A stretch of DNA of 64,000 nt from Streptococcus ratti FA-1 = DSM 20564 (GTDB lineage: Bacteria; Bacillota; Bacilli; Lactobacillales; Streptococcaceae): the NCBI RefSeq assembly GCF_000286075.1, contig NZ_AJTZ01000005.1, positions 1,426,001 through 1,490,000 on the forward strand, read 5' to 3'. Shown one piece after another: positions 53,644 through 63,395 of the stretch. The notes beneath the pieces were generated by a model. It searched no databases and was not told where the DNA came from. It worked only from the letters and a program-made list of their open reading frames with translations. Positions within the stretch are counted from its first letter, which is position 1. The number at the start of each line of letters is the position of its first letter. The position numbers were made by a program, and so were the translations under genes.

Positions 53644-56451
53644 GTGATTAGAAAACGTATTCAGCAAAACATTAACAGACAGCCTAACTTATACCAATGC
53701 GATGTAAAGACTGTCTTTGAGCAGGCAAAGAGCAGTCCCCAAGGGCTCTCTTTTGATGAAGTTACCAAAAGACAGGCAGAGTACGGCTCTAACCAGCTGG
53801 AAAAAATTAAGGGAGAGCCCTTAATTGTCAAATTGGCTAAGAACTTTTTGTCCTTGATGGCAATTCTGCTCTGGATTGGCGGAGCAGTTGCCTTCTTCTT
53901 TGCAGGAACACCTGAGCTTGGAATCGCTATCTGGCTGGTCAATGTGATTAATGGCTGTTTTTCTTTTTTCCAAGAATATAAGGCCGGCAAGGCAACAGAA
54001 GCACTCGAACATATGCTGCCTTCTTATGCCCGTGTTACTCGGCAAAATCAAGAAGAAAAAATTCTTGCTCAAGAGCTGGTGCCGGGCGATCTGATGATGA
54101 TTGAAGAAGGTGACAGTATTTCTGCTGATGCTCGTATTATTTCTGCGACAGATGATTTTCAGGTCAATCAATCGGCCCTTACCGGCGAATCTAACCCTGT
54201 CACCAAAAACAATCGGCCTATTTTTGAGAACAATCCCGACCTTCTCAGTCTGGATAATCTCGTTTTTGCCGGTACGTCCGTCAGTAAGGGAAATGCTAAA
54301 GTTCTGGTCACCAATATCGGTATGGCAACAGAATTCGGACAGATTGCCCATCTAACACAAGGGGTCACAAATGTTACCAGTCCCCTGCAAAAGGAACTCA
54401 ACCACCTGACCAAGCAGATTTCTCTCATTGCTATATCGGTAGGTATCTTCTTTTTACTCACTTCTGTTTTAATAATTAAAGAGCCCTTAGCTCAGGCTTT
54501 CGTTTTCGCACTGGGAATGATTGTCGCCTTTATCCCTGAGGGGCTTCTGCCAACAGTGACCCTATCGCTTGCTATGGCCGTTCAAAAAATGGCTAAGAAA
54601 AATGCGCTGGTTAAAAGCTTGGCTTCTGTAGAAACCTTGGGAGAAACATCCGTTATCTGTTCTGATAAAACCGGAACCCTGACACAAAATGAAATGACGG
54701 TCAATCATATTTGGACGCTACAGCAAGAATACGACGTAACGGGGCTGGGCTACGCTCCCCAAGGAACTATTCAGGCAAACCAACAGCCTATTCAAGTCAG
54801 TGATATTCCCAGCTTAAACTGGCTCATTAGAGGAGCTGCCCTTTGCGGCAATGCTTCAATTGAGCCGCCCCACGGAGATCAGACTCGCTACACGGTCTTA
54901 GGCGACCCAACCGAGGCCTGCCTAAGCGTCCTTGCTCAAAAGGCTGGAATTGATCTAACAGACAATGAAAAGACGGCTCCCAGACTTCATGAACTGTCCT
55001 TTGACTCTGAACGCAAACGAATGACAACCATTCACCAGCTTGAAACAGAGCTTTCGGGAAGCCGCCTAATCAGTTTTACCAAAGGAGCACCTAAAGAAAT
55101 CACAGAGCTGTCCAGCAGAATTTATGACCAGAACCAGATCAGACCTCTGACAGATAAAGAAAAAGCTGCCATTCTCAAAGCGAATGACCAATATGCCAAA
55201 GACGGCCTGCGCGTATTGGCTTTAGCCTGCCGTCAGCTTGATAAGACAGCTGATCTGCCGCAGGATTTTACCGATTATAGCCCTGAGATGATTGAACAGG
55301 ATCTCATTTTCATGGGACTCCTTGTCATGCAGGATCCTGCGCGTATGGAGGTTGCTAAAGCTGTTGAAAAATGCCATAAAGCAAACATCAGAATTATCAT
55401 GATCACCGGCGATTATGGCCTGACTGCTCTTAGTATTGCTAGAAAAATTGGTATTGTCCAAGGAAAGAATCCCCGTTTGATTACAGGTCAGGAATTAGGA
55501 GACTTATCCGATTCTGAGCTTCAGGCAATTTTAAAAGATGAGGTGGTCTTTGCCCGCATTGCTCCCGAACAAAAATACCGCATCGTTACCAATTTGCAGG
55601 AACTGGGCCATGTTGTTGCCGTAACCGGTGACGGTGTCAATGATGCCCCTGCACTGAAAAAAGCTGATATTGGTGTTGCGATGGGAATTACCGGAACTGA
55701 TGTTGCTAAATCATCGGCTGACATGATTTTAACTGATGATAACTTTGCTTCCATCGTTAATGCTATTGAGGAGGGACGAACCGTTTATCAAAATATTAAG
55801 AAGTTTTTAACCTATATTTTTAATTCCAATACTTCTGAGGCAATTCCCTCAGCCAGCTTTCTTTTCTCCCGCGGCTTTATCCCTTTGCCTTTGACCGTCA
55901 TGCAAATTCTTGCTATTGACCTTGGCAGTGACATGCTGCCGGCTTTGGGCTTAGGTATTGAAAGCGCTGAAAAGGATATTATGGAAAGACCCCCTCGGCG
56001 CAAATCTGACGCGCTGCTTACCAAAAATCTGCTGATTAAAGCCTTTATCTGGTATGGCCTCTTAGAAGCCTGTTTGGCCATGGGAGCTTTCTTCTTTACC
56101 TATTTGATTCACGGTCAAGGCTTTGCTTTTAACAGTAGCTATTATGCAGAAGCCACGACCATGACCTTGGGAGCCATCATTTTCTGCCAAATCGGCATGG
56201 TGCAAAACTGCCGGACAACGAAACAGTCTGTCTTTGATCTCAAGCTCTTTTCTAATTCTTATATCAATCTGGGAATGCTAGCTGAAATCCTGCTCTTTAT
56301 CCTTTTGAGCTACCTTCCTCTTTTCAACCGTATTTTTAACACGGCACCCTTAGAAGCAGTAAACTGGCTCTATCTGATTCTCTGTCCGCTTCCTATTCTT
56401 GCTTTGGAGGAAATCCGCAAGGCCTGGCTTAGGAAACACTCTCGCAAATGA
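53644..56451 (+). CDS. P2-type cation-transporting ATPase
   Basis: A roughly 935-residue P-type ATPase: N-terminal cation ATPase domain, actuator TGES in LTGESNPV, the phosphorylation motif CSDKTGTLTQNEM near residue 340, VTGDGVNDAPALKKADIGVAMG in the P domain and C-terminal helices. The ion-binding helix reads IVAFIPEGLLPTVTLSLA, closer to the PEGLL of the Na+/K+-type P2C group than to PEGLP calcium pumps, so the ion is uncertain. No good site precedes the GTG at 53635; I favour the GTG at 53644 behind GGGAAG. Confidence 0.88.
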   Translation: MIRKRIQQNINRQPNLYQCDVKTVFEQAKSSPQGLSFDEVTKRQAEYGSNQLEKIKGEPLIVKLAKNFLSLMAILLWIGGAVAFFFAGTPELGIAIWLVNVINGCFSFFQEYKAGKATEALEHMLPSYARVTRQNQEEKILAQELVPGDLMMIEEGDSISADARIISATDDFQVNQSALTGESNPVTKNNRPIFENNPDLLSLDNLVFAGTSVSKGNAKVLVTNIGMATEFGQIAHLTQGVTNVTSPLQKELNHLTKQISLIAISVGIFFLLTSVLIIKEPLAQAFVFALGMIVAFIPEGLLPTVTLSLAMAVQKMAKKNALVKSLASVETLGETSVICSDKTGTLTQNEMTVNHIWTLQQEYDVTGLGYAPQGTIQANQQPIQVSDIPSLNWLIRGAALCGNASIEPPHGDQTRYTVLGDPTEACLSVLAQKAGIDLTDNEKTAPRLHELSFDSERKRMTTIHQLETELSGSRLISFTKGAPKEITELSSRIYDQNQIRPLTDKEKAAILKANDQYAKDGLRVLALACRQLDKTADLPQDFTDYSPEMIEQDLIFMGLLVMQDPARMEVAKAVEKCHKANIRIIMITGDYGLTALSIARKIGIVQGKNPRLITGQELGDLSDSELQAILKDEVVFARIAPEQKYRIVTNLQELGHVVAVTGDGVNDAPALKKADIGVAMGITGTDVAKSSADMILTDDNFASIVNAIEEGRTVYQNIKKFLTYIFNSNTSEAIPSASFLFSRGFIPLPLTVMQILAIDLGSDMLPALGLGIESAEKDIMERPPRRKSDALLTKNLLIKAFIWYGLLEACLAMGAFFFTYLIHGQGFAFNSSYYAEATTMTLGAIIFCQIGMVQNCRTTKQSVFDLKLFSNSYINLGMLAEILLFILLSYLPLFNRIFNTAPLEAVNWLYLILCPLPILALEEIRKAWLRKHSRK

Positions 56452-56468
56452 GATGAAGAGAGAATAGA

Positions 56469-56483
56469 ATTTTTCAGAAAATA
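56469..56483. promoter_or_regulatory. CodY-like box upstream of ilvD
   Basis: ATTTTTCAGAAAATA matches the CodY consensus AATTTTCWGAAAATT at 13 of 15 positions, 46 bp upstream of an extended -10 (TGTTATAAT, TATAAT at 56529-56534). Confidence 0.6.
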
Positions 56484-56600
56484 ATAGAATTTTGCAACAA
56501 TTATAATGATGACAGGCATGATTTGTGTTATAATGTTTTATAAAGTTATAGTATTCTGCTTCAGATACCTATATACGATGAGATGAAAGGAAGCGGTCAA

Positions 56601-58316
56601 ATGACTGACAAAGAAACTCTTAAAAATTTAAGAAATCGCAGTTCTGTCTACGATTCAATGGTTAAATCACCCAACCGTGCTATGCTGCGGGCAACTGGCA
56701 TGCAGGACGAAGATTTTGAAAAACCTATCGTTGGCGTTATTTCCACTTGGGCTGAAAACACACCATGCAATATCCACCTGCATGACTTTGGCAAACTGGC
56801 AAAAGTCGGAGTTAAGGACGCCGGAGCATGGCCTGTTCAATTCGGAACAATTACGGTTTCGGACGGTATTGCCATGGGAACCCAAGGAATGCGTTTCTCA
56901 CTGACTTCACGTGATATCATCGCTGATTCTATCGAAGCTGCTATGGGAGGGCATAATGTTGATGCCTTTGTAGCTATCGGCGGCTGTGATAAAAACATGC
57001 CAGGTTCGATGATTGCCATTGCCAACATGGATATCCCAGCAATCTTTGCCTACGGCGGTACTATTGCTCCCGGTAATTTAGACGGCAAAGATATTGATCT
57101 CGTCTCTGTCTTTGAAGGTGTCGGCCACTGGAACCACGGTGATATGACCGAAGAAGAAGTTAAGGCTCTTGAATGCAACGCCTGTCCTGGTCCTGGCGGC
57201 TGTGGCGGTATGTACACAGCCAACACCATGGCAACAGCTATTGAAGTTTTGGGAATGAGCCTTCCTGGTTCTGCTTCACATCCTGCCGAATCTTCTGAGA
57301 AAAAAGCTGATATTGAAGAAGCCGGCCGCGCTGTAGTGAAGATGCTGGAGATGGGAATTAAGCCATCAGATATCTTAACACGCGAAGCCTTTGAAGATGC
57401 CATTACAGTAACTATGGCCTTGGGCGGATCGACTAACTCAACTCTCCACTTGTTGGCTATTGCCCATGCGGCCAATGTTGAGCTGACACTCGATGATTTC
57501 AACACTATTCAAGAAAAAGTTCCTCATTTGGCTGACTTGAAACCTTCTGGTCAGTATGTCTTCCAAGACCTTTATAATGTCGGCGGAGTACCGGCTGTAA
57601 TGAAATATCTCTTGGCAAACGGCTTCCTTCATGGGGATCGCCTCACTTGTACCGGTAAGACCGTCGCTGAGAACTTAGCCGAGTTTGAAGATCTGACCCC
57701 AGGGCAAAAAGTCATTATGCCGCTGGACAATCCAAAACGCGCTGATGGCCCGCTGATTATCCTTCACGGTAATCTTGCTCCGGAAGGTGCGGTTGCTAAG
57801 GTCTCGGGTGTTAAAGTGCGCCGCCATGTCGGCCCTGCTAAGGTCTTTGATTCAGAAGAAGCTGCTATTGAAGCCGTGCTGACAGATGAAATTGTTGATG
57901 GCGATGTCGTTGTCGTGCGTTATGTCGGACCAAAAGGCGGACCAGGTATGCCGGAAATGCTTTCTCTCTCGTCAATGATTGTTGGTAAAGGACAAGGAGA
58001 TAAGGTTGCCTTGCTCACTGACGGACGCTTCTCAGGCGGCACTTACGGCCTTGTTGTCGGTCATATCGCTCCCGAAGCTCAAGCCGGCGGACCGATTGCC
58101 TATCTCCGTACTGGTGATACGGTTATTGTGGATCAAGATACCAAAGAAATCACTATGGATGTCTCAGAGGAAGAACTTGAGCGCCGTAAGGCTGAGACTG
58201 AGATCCCGCCGCTTTATTCCCGCGGAGTTCTGGGCAAATACGCTCATATCGTGTCATCCGCTTCTAAAGGAGCTGTGACAGACTTTTGGAAACCGGAAGA
58301 AACTGGTAAAAAATAA
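56601..58316 (+). CDS. ilvD: Dihydroxy-acid dehydratase
   Basis: A 571-residue IlvD/Edd enzyme that dehydrates dihydroxy acids in isoleucine and valine synthesis. Iron-sulfur ligands are visible in [10 protein letters not shown] and [18 protein letters not shown], with the further conserved [14 protein letters not shown] near the C-terminus. I start at the ATG at 56601 ([10 protein letters not shown]), with AAAGGAAG about 9 nt upstream; the codon at 56583 adds six residues with no site. A SufT/MIP18-like gene lies convergently downstream. Confidence 0.97.
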   Translation: MTDKETLKNLRNRSSVYDSMVKSPNRAMLRATGMQDEDFEKPIVGVISTWAENTPCNIHLHDFGKLAKVGVKDAGAWPVQFGTITVSDGIAMGTQGMRFSLTSRDIIADSIEAAMGGHNVDAFVAIGGCDKNMPGSMIAIANMDIPAIFAYGGTIAPGNLDGKDIDLVSVFEGVGHWNHGDMTEEEVKALECNACPGPGGCGGMYTANTMATAIEVLGMSLPGSASHPAESSEKKADIEEAGRAVVKMLEMGIKPSDILTREAFEDAITVTMALGGSTNSTLHLLAIAHAANVELTLDDFNTIQEKVPHLADLKPSGQYVFQDLYNVGGVPAVMKYLLANGFLHGDRLTCTGKTVAENLAEFEDLTPGQKVIMPLDNPKRADGPLIILHGNLAPEGAVAKVSGVKVRRHVGPAKVFDSEEAAIEAVLTDEIVDGDVVVVRYVGPKGGPGMPEMLSLSSMIVGKGQGDKVALLTDGRFSGGTYGLVVGHIAPEAQAGGPIAYLRTGDTVIVDQDTKEITMDVSEEELERRKAETEIPPLYSRGVLGKYAHIVSSASKGAVTDFWKPEETGKK

Positions 58317-58340
58317 ATTAATACCGTTATTAAAACACTA

Positions 58341-58374
58341 AAAATCACCGTTTAATTGAAACGGTGATTTTTCC
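58341..58374. terminator. Convergent terminator of ilvD
   Basis: AAAATCACCGTTT-N5-AAACGGTGATTTTT is a perfect bidirectional hairpin with A and T tails. Confidence 0.92.
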
Positions 58375-58715
58375 TATTTAGGGCTGATTCCCAGGGCTAT
58401 TCTGCCAAAACGGCTGATCCGCGTAACCTTCCAAGCCGGAGACCAGACGACTTCTACTCCAACTTTATTAATACCTTCAATTTCAGACAAAGAATCAATG
58501 ATTTCTGCCGGCAGCGTGTCTATACAGCCGCAGTTAACCTCAGTAAAGGTAATAACCAATTGACAAAAACCCTCTTCATCAAGATTAATTTCATAAATTA
58601 AACCGAGGTTATAAATATCCAGTTCAATCTCTGGGTCATATATTTTTTCAAGTTTTTCAATCAGCTGATCGCTGATGGCTGCAGCGCGCTCATTGATTTT
58701 GATATCATCTCGCAT
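58374..58715 (-). CDS. MIP18/SufT-like (DUF59) protein
   Basis: A 113-residue protein with the DUF59 core IYDPEIELDIYNLGLIYEINL and a cysteine-containing segment TEVNCGCIDTLP where the family usually has a TxxxCP-like motif. The end VEVVWSPAWKVTRIS is the typical W-P-W-rich closing strand. DUF59 proteins assist iron-sulfur cluster assembly or delivery. IlvD, the convergent neighbour, needs a cluster, so a maturation role is an attractive inference. It has its own start with GAGAA upstream and no operon partner. Confidence 0.88.
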   Translation of the reverse strand: MRDDIKINERAAAISDQLIEKLEKIYDPEIELDIYNLGLIYEINLDEEGFCQLVITFTEVNCGCIDTLPAEIIDSLSEIEGINKVGVEVVWSPAWKVTRISRFGRIALGISPK

Positions 58716-58879
58716 TTATGTTCTCCTTCGCAAAGTGATTTGGCTATATTTTCCCATAAATAATCCCTTTTTTCAATGTTTAATAAACGATTTTTTTGAT
58801 TTAAGATAACTTTCTCTCTAAAAGTATTTTTTTATGTTACAATAAGGAAAATTATAAAAGAAATGGAAGTTTAGAGGAG

Positions 58880-59839
58880 ATGAAAGCTGTAAAAAATCCA
58901 CCCCTTGTGATGTCAGGTCTAAGTCTGGGCTTGTTTGCTCTTGGAAATCTGCTGGAGCTCTACCATCCGGCCTTGCGCTACTTATTGGGAATAGCTGCCA
59001 TCTTTATCTATCTGCTTTTAATCATTGGGATTTTGAGAAATCTTCCTCAGGCCAAAGAGCAGCTGCAGCAGCCCTTAGTTGCTTCGGTCTTTCCAACCTT
59101 TTTTATGTCTGGTATGCTGCTTGCAGGCTACATTCAAATTTTTTCAGGATTAGGAGCTTGGGTTAGCGCTGTTAGCATCCTTGTCTGGTGGCTGGCTTTC
59201 TTGGGAAATGCCTGGTTAATCCTTTATTTTACAATTACATTTGTCCTGCATTTCAGCTGGGATTATGTCTTTCCCTCATGGTCTGTTCTCTATGTTGGTA
59301 TTGCGGTAGCCACTCTGACAGCTCCTATCAGCGGCCAGTATTTTCTGGGACAAATAATCTTTTGGATCTGCTTAATTCTGACTCTGCTGGTTTTACCTTT
59401 TATGACCATCAAATCCTACCGCATTGGTCTGCCTGAAAGTGCCAAGCCTAATATTTCTACGTTTTGCGCTCCCTTATCACTCCTACTTGCAGGCTATTTA
59501 AAAACTTTTCCAGACGGACAAAGTCCAAACACCAGTATCGTCTGGCTATTGCTTTTTGCTTCGCAGCTCCTCTATATCTTTGTTGTTATTCAATTGCCCG
59601 TTCTTTTAAAACGAGACTTTAATCCAGGATTTTCCGCCTTTACCTTTCCTTTTGTCATATCAATCACCTCACTGCGCTCGGCCGGTCTTTACCTAAATAT
59701 CCAGCATCCCTTATTTCATGTCTTGGTTAAACTAGAAGAGGTACTGGCTATTGTGCTGGTTTTCTTCGTCCTTATTCATTACCTGAGCTTCCTATTTCAA
59801 AATAAAGCACCTAAACCTAAAGCTAAGCAGCAGAGATGA
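58880..59839 (+). CDS. TDT-family transporter (TehA/SLAC-like)
   Basis: A 319-residue protein with ten predicted helices arranged as five hairpins. FPTFFMSGMLLAGYI, VFPSWSVLYVGIAVATLTAPISG and PNISTFCAPLSLLLAGYLKTFP match tellurite-resistance/dicarboxylate transporters and anion channels of the TDT family. The transported anion is unknown. TTAGAGGAG precedes the ATG. Confidence 0.87.
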   Translation: MKAVKNPPLVMSGLSLGLFALGNLLELYHPALRYLLGIAAIFIYLLLIIGILRNLPQAKEQLQQPLVASVFPTFFMSGMLLAGYIQIFSGLGAWVSAVSILVWWLAFLGNAWLILYFTITFVLHFSWDYVFPSWSVLYVGIAVATLTAPISGQYFLGQIIFWICLILTLLVLPFMTIKSYRIGLPESAKPNISTFCAPLSLLLAGYLKTFPDGQSPNTSIVWLLLFASQLLYIFVVIQLPVLLKRDFNPGFSAFTFPFVISITSLRSAGLYLNIQHPLFHVLVKLEEVLAIVLVFFVLIHYLSFLFQNKAPKPKAKQQR

Positions 59840-59999
59840 GGTCTCAGCACAGCTTTTTATGAGATACCAACGTCAAACGACCACTTCCAATCTGTCTTTA
59901 CAGCTCCTCCTTATTGTCCTTATTCTCCTTTACAGACTTGTCAACCTGTAAACGGACATCCGACTTTTATCTGTGCAGGCTTTATGTTACACTATTAAC

Positions 60000-60776
60000 A
60001 TGAATTATAAAGGCTTAGTATTTTTTGATCTTGACGGAACGCTTTTAAACAAGCAGTCACAAATTTCACCCGATAATAAATTAGCTCTTCAAGAGCTGAC
60101 AGCAAATAGCTATCTTCCCATCATTGCTACCGGACGTTCAATAAAAGAGCTTAAAGGAGTTCTCAAACAATCAGGAATAACCTCTGTCATTATGATGAAT
60201 GGCATGTCTATCTATATTGAAGGCAAGGAAGTCTTTGCTCAAACTATCGACAGCGACATTACCGACAAATTGCTTGGCTTAGCCCGCAGTCTTGGAGAAG
60301 AGATTGCCTACTATACTCCTTTTGACATTTACTTATCAGGAGACTGTCAAGGTCTGCAGGAACATTTTACTTATTTTAATGAGGAACTTCCGCCAGTTGA
60401 TGAAAATTTCTATCTTGACAATCCTGTCAACATGCTGCTTGTCGGCAGTTCTGATAACAGTCATGATGCCATTTATCAAGAAACGATTCCTCAGCTTCAT
60501 TTTTTCAGAAACAGTCCCTATTCTATTGATGTCACAAAGGCAGGGTTTAATAAGGGAACAGGTGTCAATATCATCAAAGATATCCTTAATCTGCAGCACA
60601 TTCCAACTTACGCCTTTGGAGACGGTAAAAATGATATCCCCTTGCTTTTAGCCGTTGATTATGCTATTGCCATGGAAAATGCCGTTGAAGATGTTCTGGA
60701 AGTAGCAGATTTCATAACTCACCATCATGATCAAGATGGTATCAGACATGCTCTGCAGCATTATCATTTAATTTAA
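60000..60776 (+). CDS. HAD-superfamily Cof-type sugar phosphatase
   Basis: A 258-residue HAD enzyme with motif I FFDLDGTLLNK, motif II IIATGRS, the C2-type cap, a lysine in DVTKAGFNKGTGV and motif III/IV FGDGKNDIPLL. Cof-type members dephosphorylate sugar phosphates or flavin precursors. The ATG at 60000 has no ribosome binding site; a TACACT hexamer at about 59986-59991 would put the transcript start near the ATG, so a leaderless mRNA is possible. An in-frame GTG at 59973 is also unsupported. Confidence 0.9.
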   Translation: MNYKGLVFFDLDGTLLNKQSQISPDNKLALQELTANSYLPIIATGRSIKELKGVLKQSGITSVIMMNGMSIYIEGKEVFAQTIDSDITDKLLGLARSLGEEIAYYTPFDIYLSGDCQGLQEHFTYFNEELPPVDENFYLDNPVNMLLVGSSDNSHDAIYQETIPQLHFFRNSPYSIDVTKAGFNKGTGVNIIKDILNLQHIPTYAFGDGKNDIPLLLAVDYAIAMENAVEDVLEVADFITHHHDQDGIRHALQHYHLI

Positions 60777-60781
60777 ATAGT

Positions 60782-60819
60782 AAAAAAGATTAGCAACCAA
60801 TTGATTGCTAATCTTTTTT
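60782..60819. terminator. Terminator between the HAD and YhgE genes
   Basis: AAAAAAGATTAGCAA and TTGCTAATCTTTTTT form a strong symmetrical hairpin serving both converging genes. Confidence 0.92.
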
Positions 60820-60875
60820 CTGTTCTCGTGTAATCAATTAAAACGGTAAAAGATCAGGAAAGCTATCTATTTTGT

Positions 60876-63266
60876 TTAGGATACTCTGGCTGCTCTTTCC
60901 AAAGTGACTTTGCGTTTTCCAACCAGCAGGCCCAAAACAGCAAAGATAAGGAAAAATACTCCTAAAGCCAAAACCTGACTGCTGATTGTACCGGCCATTG
61001 AAATAGTTTCTCGCAAACCCGATACCGAATAACTCATTGGTAAGTAAGGATTGACCCTTTGGAAAAACTTAGCGGTTACGGCAAGGGGATAGGTTCCTGC
61101 ACTGGATCCTAATTGCAGTAGAAGCAAAATCAAGGAAGCAAAGGCACCAAATTTATCATGCCAGGTTACTAAAGCCGTTACCAGCGCCATAAAAGTGATA
61201 CTTGTAAGAATAGTCAGACCCAAAGTCCTGAGCTCGAAATTAGAAGTCAGACCTATCATACGAACGCCAAAGTAAAGGATGACAGCTCCCGCTATAGCAA
61301 TTAAACCATTGACTGCAAGTTTTTGCTCAACCCATTCTTTAAGATTTTTAGCCTTTTTACCTGAAAGAGCCTCTCTAAAAATAGTGTTGGTTGATAGAGC
61401 CATAACCATCAATGCTGCTGACATCATGTAAGGTGCCATCCCTACACCGTTGTTCTTGACATGATCTTCGTCTCGATGCTTGATGGACACAGGACTTGCT
61501 AACGTTTTAGCATTTGAATCAGCAACTGCGACTATGGACAGTTTGTTCTTAGCGCTCGACAAAGCTTTAGCAAGCTGGCCGGATCCACTTGACAAAGTTG
61601 TCAAGTTTTTCGTCAGGGTATTGCTGCCTTCTGCTAACTTACCAGCTCCTGCTGAAATTTGATTGGCACCGTTAGCCAACTGGCTGGCTCCTGCAGTTAA
61701 TTGACTGCTGTTTGCAGCCAAAGTATTGGCACCACTGTTAAGAGTTCCAACTGCATTTGTATAAGCTGTCAATCCTTTAGTCAGTGCAGCAGTCCCTGCT
61801 GACAAACCATTACCAAGCAGACTGGCACCATTAGCTAAAGAGCTGCTGGCTGGAATAATTTGTGTATTTAAAGCTGTATTAATCTGTGTCAAGCCACTTG
61901 ACAAAGTTGTCAAGCTAGTGGAGGCGCTTGGTAGGACCAGATTTGCTATTTGTTTTAATTGAGTTAAAGCGGCACTATCATTAGCAGTGTTACTTGCTGT
62001 CACCTGTCCATTCGGCAGCAGTTTTTGAATACTTTGAACACTGGTCAAAATAGCATTGGCCTGAGAAACCGCTGCAGCATTAGGCTGTGTTGTTGCCGCT
62101 GCACTTGAATTACCTGTATTGGCTAAGGCAGAAGCAATTTCAGATTGATCAGCTGCTGACATCTTTTGATAAGCACTGGTTGCCTGCACTGCAGCCAGTG
62201 GATTCTGCTGACTGCTGGCTGCTGGCTGCTGAGTCGTATTAGCTGAATTAACAATATTTTGTGCTGCTGCTGTAATAGCTGACAGATAGCTGCTGATATC
62301 AGCATTGCTGGTTGTTGGTGCAGAAGCCCCGCCATAATTTTGAATAGCTGTATTGAGACTAGTTAAAGAAGCAATCAGCTGATTAATTTGCTGGCTTTGT
62401 TCTGCAGACAGACTGGTCTTGCTTGACAGACTGGCTAATCCCTGATTGAGCTGACTGGCTGCCGTTACCAATTGCTGAATTTTAGCTGACCCATTAGTTA
62501 ATTGGGAGACCCCTCCTAAAAGCTCTTGTGATTTGCTGTTAAGCTGGTTTGTCCCAGCAGCTAACTGGCTGACTCCTCCTGTATAGGTCTGCAGACCTGA
62601 GTACAGAGTATTAGCCCCTTGGTTAAAGGTTTGGCTGGAAGTAGCCAAAGTTGCCAGATTGGTACCAATCATTTGGCTTCCCTTCTCCAGCTGCTTAGAG
62701 CCGCTTGCCAACTTTTGACTGGCAGTGCCTGCCTCACCAAGACCGGTTTTTAAGCTTGACATGCTCTTAAAAAGAGATTTTGTGTAGGTACTGGTAATAT
62801 TTTTTGAAACAGAATCTTTTAAAGTTTTAGCAGCTGTTTCGCTCATTTTAGAAGCAACAAAACTGTGCCCTTTAGAGGTTTGATAGGGGATAGTGATTTG
62901 CTTGGGATCATCTGTCAAAATACTGGCTGCATTTTGGGATAGATCGTGCGGCAGTGTAATAATCATATAATAATCACCCTCTTGCAGTCCCTTGGTGGCC
63001 TTCTCGCTGCTGACAAAATGATAATCGAGATTTTTATTTTTGGCCATAGTCTCAACCATGTCCTTACCAATTGTCATTTTTTTATTGTTATAAGATGCTG
63101 CTTTGTCTTCATTAACAACAGCAACCGGCAAATCAGATACATGGCCATAAGGATCCCACATCGAACTCAAAAAAATAATATTATATAAAGCAGGAACAAG
63201 GGCTATCCCTACCATTGTAATCCAAAGCATGGGCTTTTTTAAGACCGCTTTTAATTCCGTTAGCAT
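60876..63266 (-). CDS. YhgE/Pip-family membrane protein (ABC-2-like)
   Basis: A 796-residue protein of the YhgE/Pip family. One N-terminal helix (MLWITMVGIALVPALYNIIFL) precedes a large extracellular region, and five or six C-terminal helices end the protein. The middle is dominated by repeats of the form QLxxGxxxLxxGxxQL, predicted coiled coil, with a Ser/Ala/Gln/Thr-rich insertion at about residues 330-430. Relatives include the lactococcal phage infection protein Pip and the EsaA subunit of type VII secretion; no other secretion genes are present. The divergent TetR gene probably controls it. Confidence 0.9.
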   Translation of the reverse strand: MLTELKAVLKKPMLWITMVGIALVPALYNIIFLSSMWDPYGHVSDLPVAVVNEDKAASYNNKKMTIGKDMVETMAKNKNLDYHFVSSEKATKGLQEGDYYMIITLPHDLSQNAASILTDDPKQITIPYQTSKGHSFVASKMSETAAKTLKDSVSKNITSTYTKSLFKSMSSLKTGLGEAGTASQKLASGSKQLEKGSQMIGTNLATLATSSQTFNQGANTLYSGLQTYTGGVSQLAAGTNQLNSKSQELLGGVSQLTNGSAKIQQLVTAASQLNQGLASLSSKTSLSAEQSQQINQLIASLTSLNTAIQNYGGASAPTTSNADISSYLSAITAAAQNIVNSANTTQQPAASSQQNPLAAVQATSAYQKMSAADQSEIASALANTGNSSAAATTQPNAAAVSQANAILTSVQSIQKLLPNGQVTASNTANDSAALTQLKQIANLVLPSASTSLTTLSSGLTQINTALNTQIIPASSSLANGASLLGNGLSAGTAALTKGLTAYTNAVGTLNSGANTLAANSSQLTAGASQLANGANQISAGAGKLAEGSNTLTKNLTTLSSGSGQLAKALSSAKNKLSIVAVADSNAKTLASPVSIKHRDEDHVKNNGVGMAPYMMSAALMVMALSTNTIFREALSGKKAKNLKEWVEQKLAVNGLIAIAGAVILYFGVRMIGLTSNFELRTLGLTILTSITFMALVTALVTWHDKFGAFASLILLLLQLGSSAGTYPLAVTAKFFQRVNPYLPMSYSVSGLRETISMAGTISSQVLALGVFFLIFAVLGLLVGKRKVTLERAARVS

Positions 63267-63279
63267 TTTTTCTCCTTTT

Positions 63280-63296
63280 TGTACATTATGTCTAAA
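63280..63296. promoter_or_regulatory. Candidate TetR operator, YhgE side
   Basis: The minus strand reads TTTAGACATAATGTACA. A matching TTTTAGACAGTGTGTATA lies in opposite orientation before the TetR gene (63354-63371). Confidence 0.55.
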
Positions 63297-63353
63297 TATT
63301 TGATATAATAGATTATACTCATAAATAAGTATTTTACAAGATAAAAAATAAAA

Positions 63354-63371
63354 TTTTAGACAGTGTGTATA
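63354..63371. promoter_or_regulatory. Candidate TetR operator, TetR side
   Basis: TTTTAGACAGTGTGTATA shares the TTTAGACA-N3-TGTA pattern with the site at 63280-63296, consistent with one regulator binding both ends of the divergent promoter. Confidence 0.55.
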
Positions 63372-63395
63372 ATTTTGTTCAAAAGGAGTTTCGCT

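Noticed and set aside
53635..56451. Calcium-specific PacL/SERCA call for the P-type ATPase
   Set aside because: The ion-binding helix is PEGLL rather than PEGLP and supports a P2C-like pump; the ion cannot be fixed from sequence.
60876..63266. Type VII secretion component EsaA
   Set aside because: The family overlaps with EsaA but no EssB, EssC, EsxA or LXG genes are present; YhgE/Pip is the safer call.
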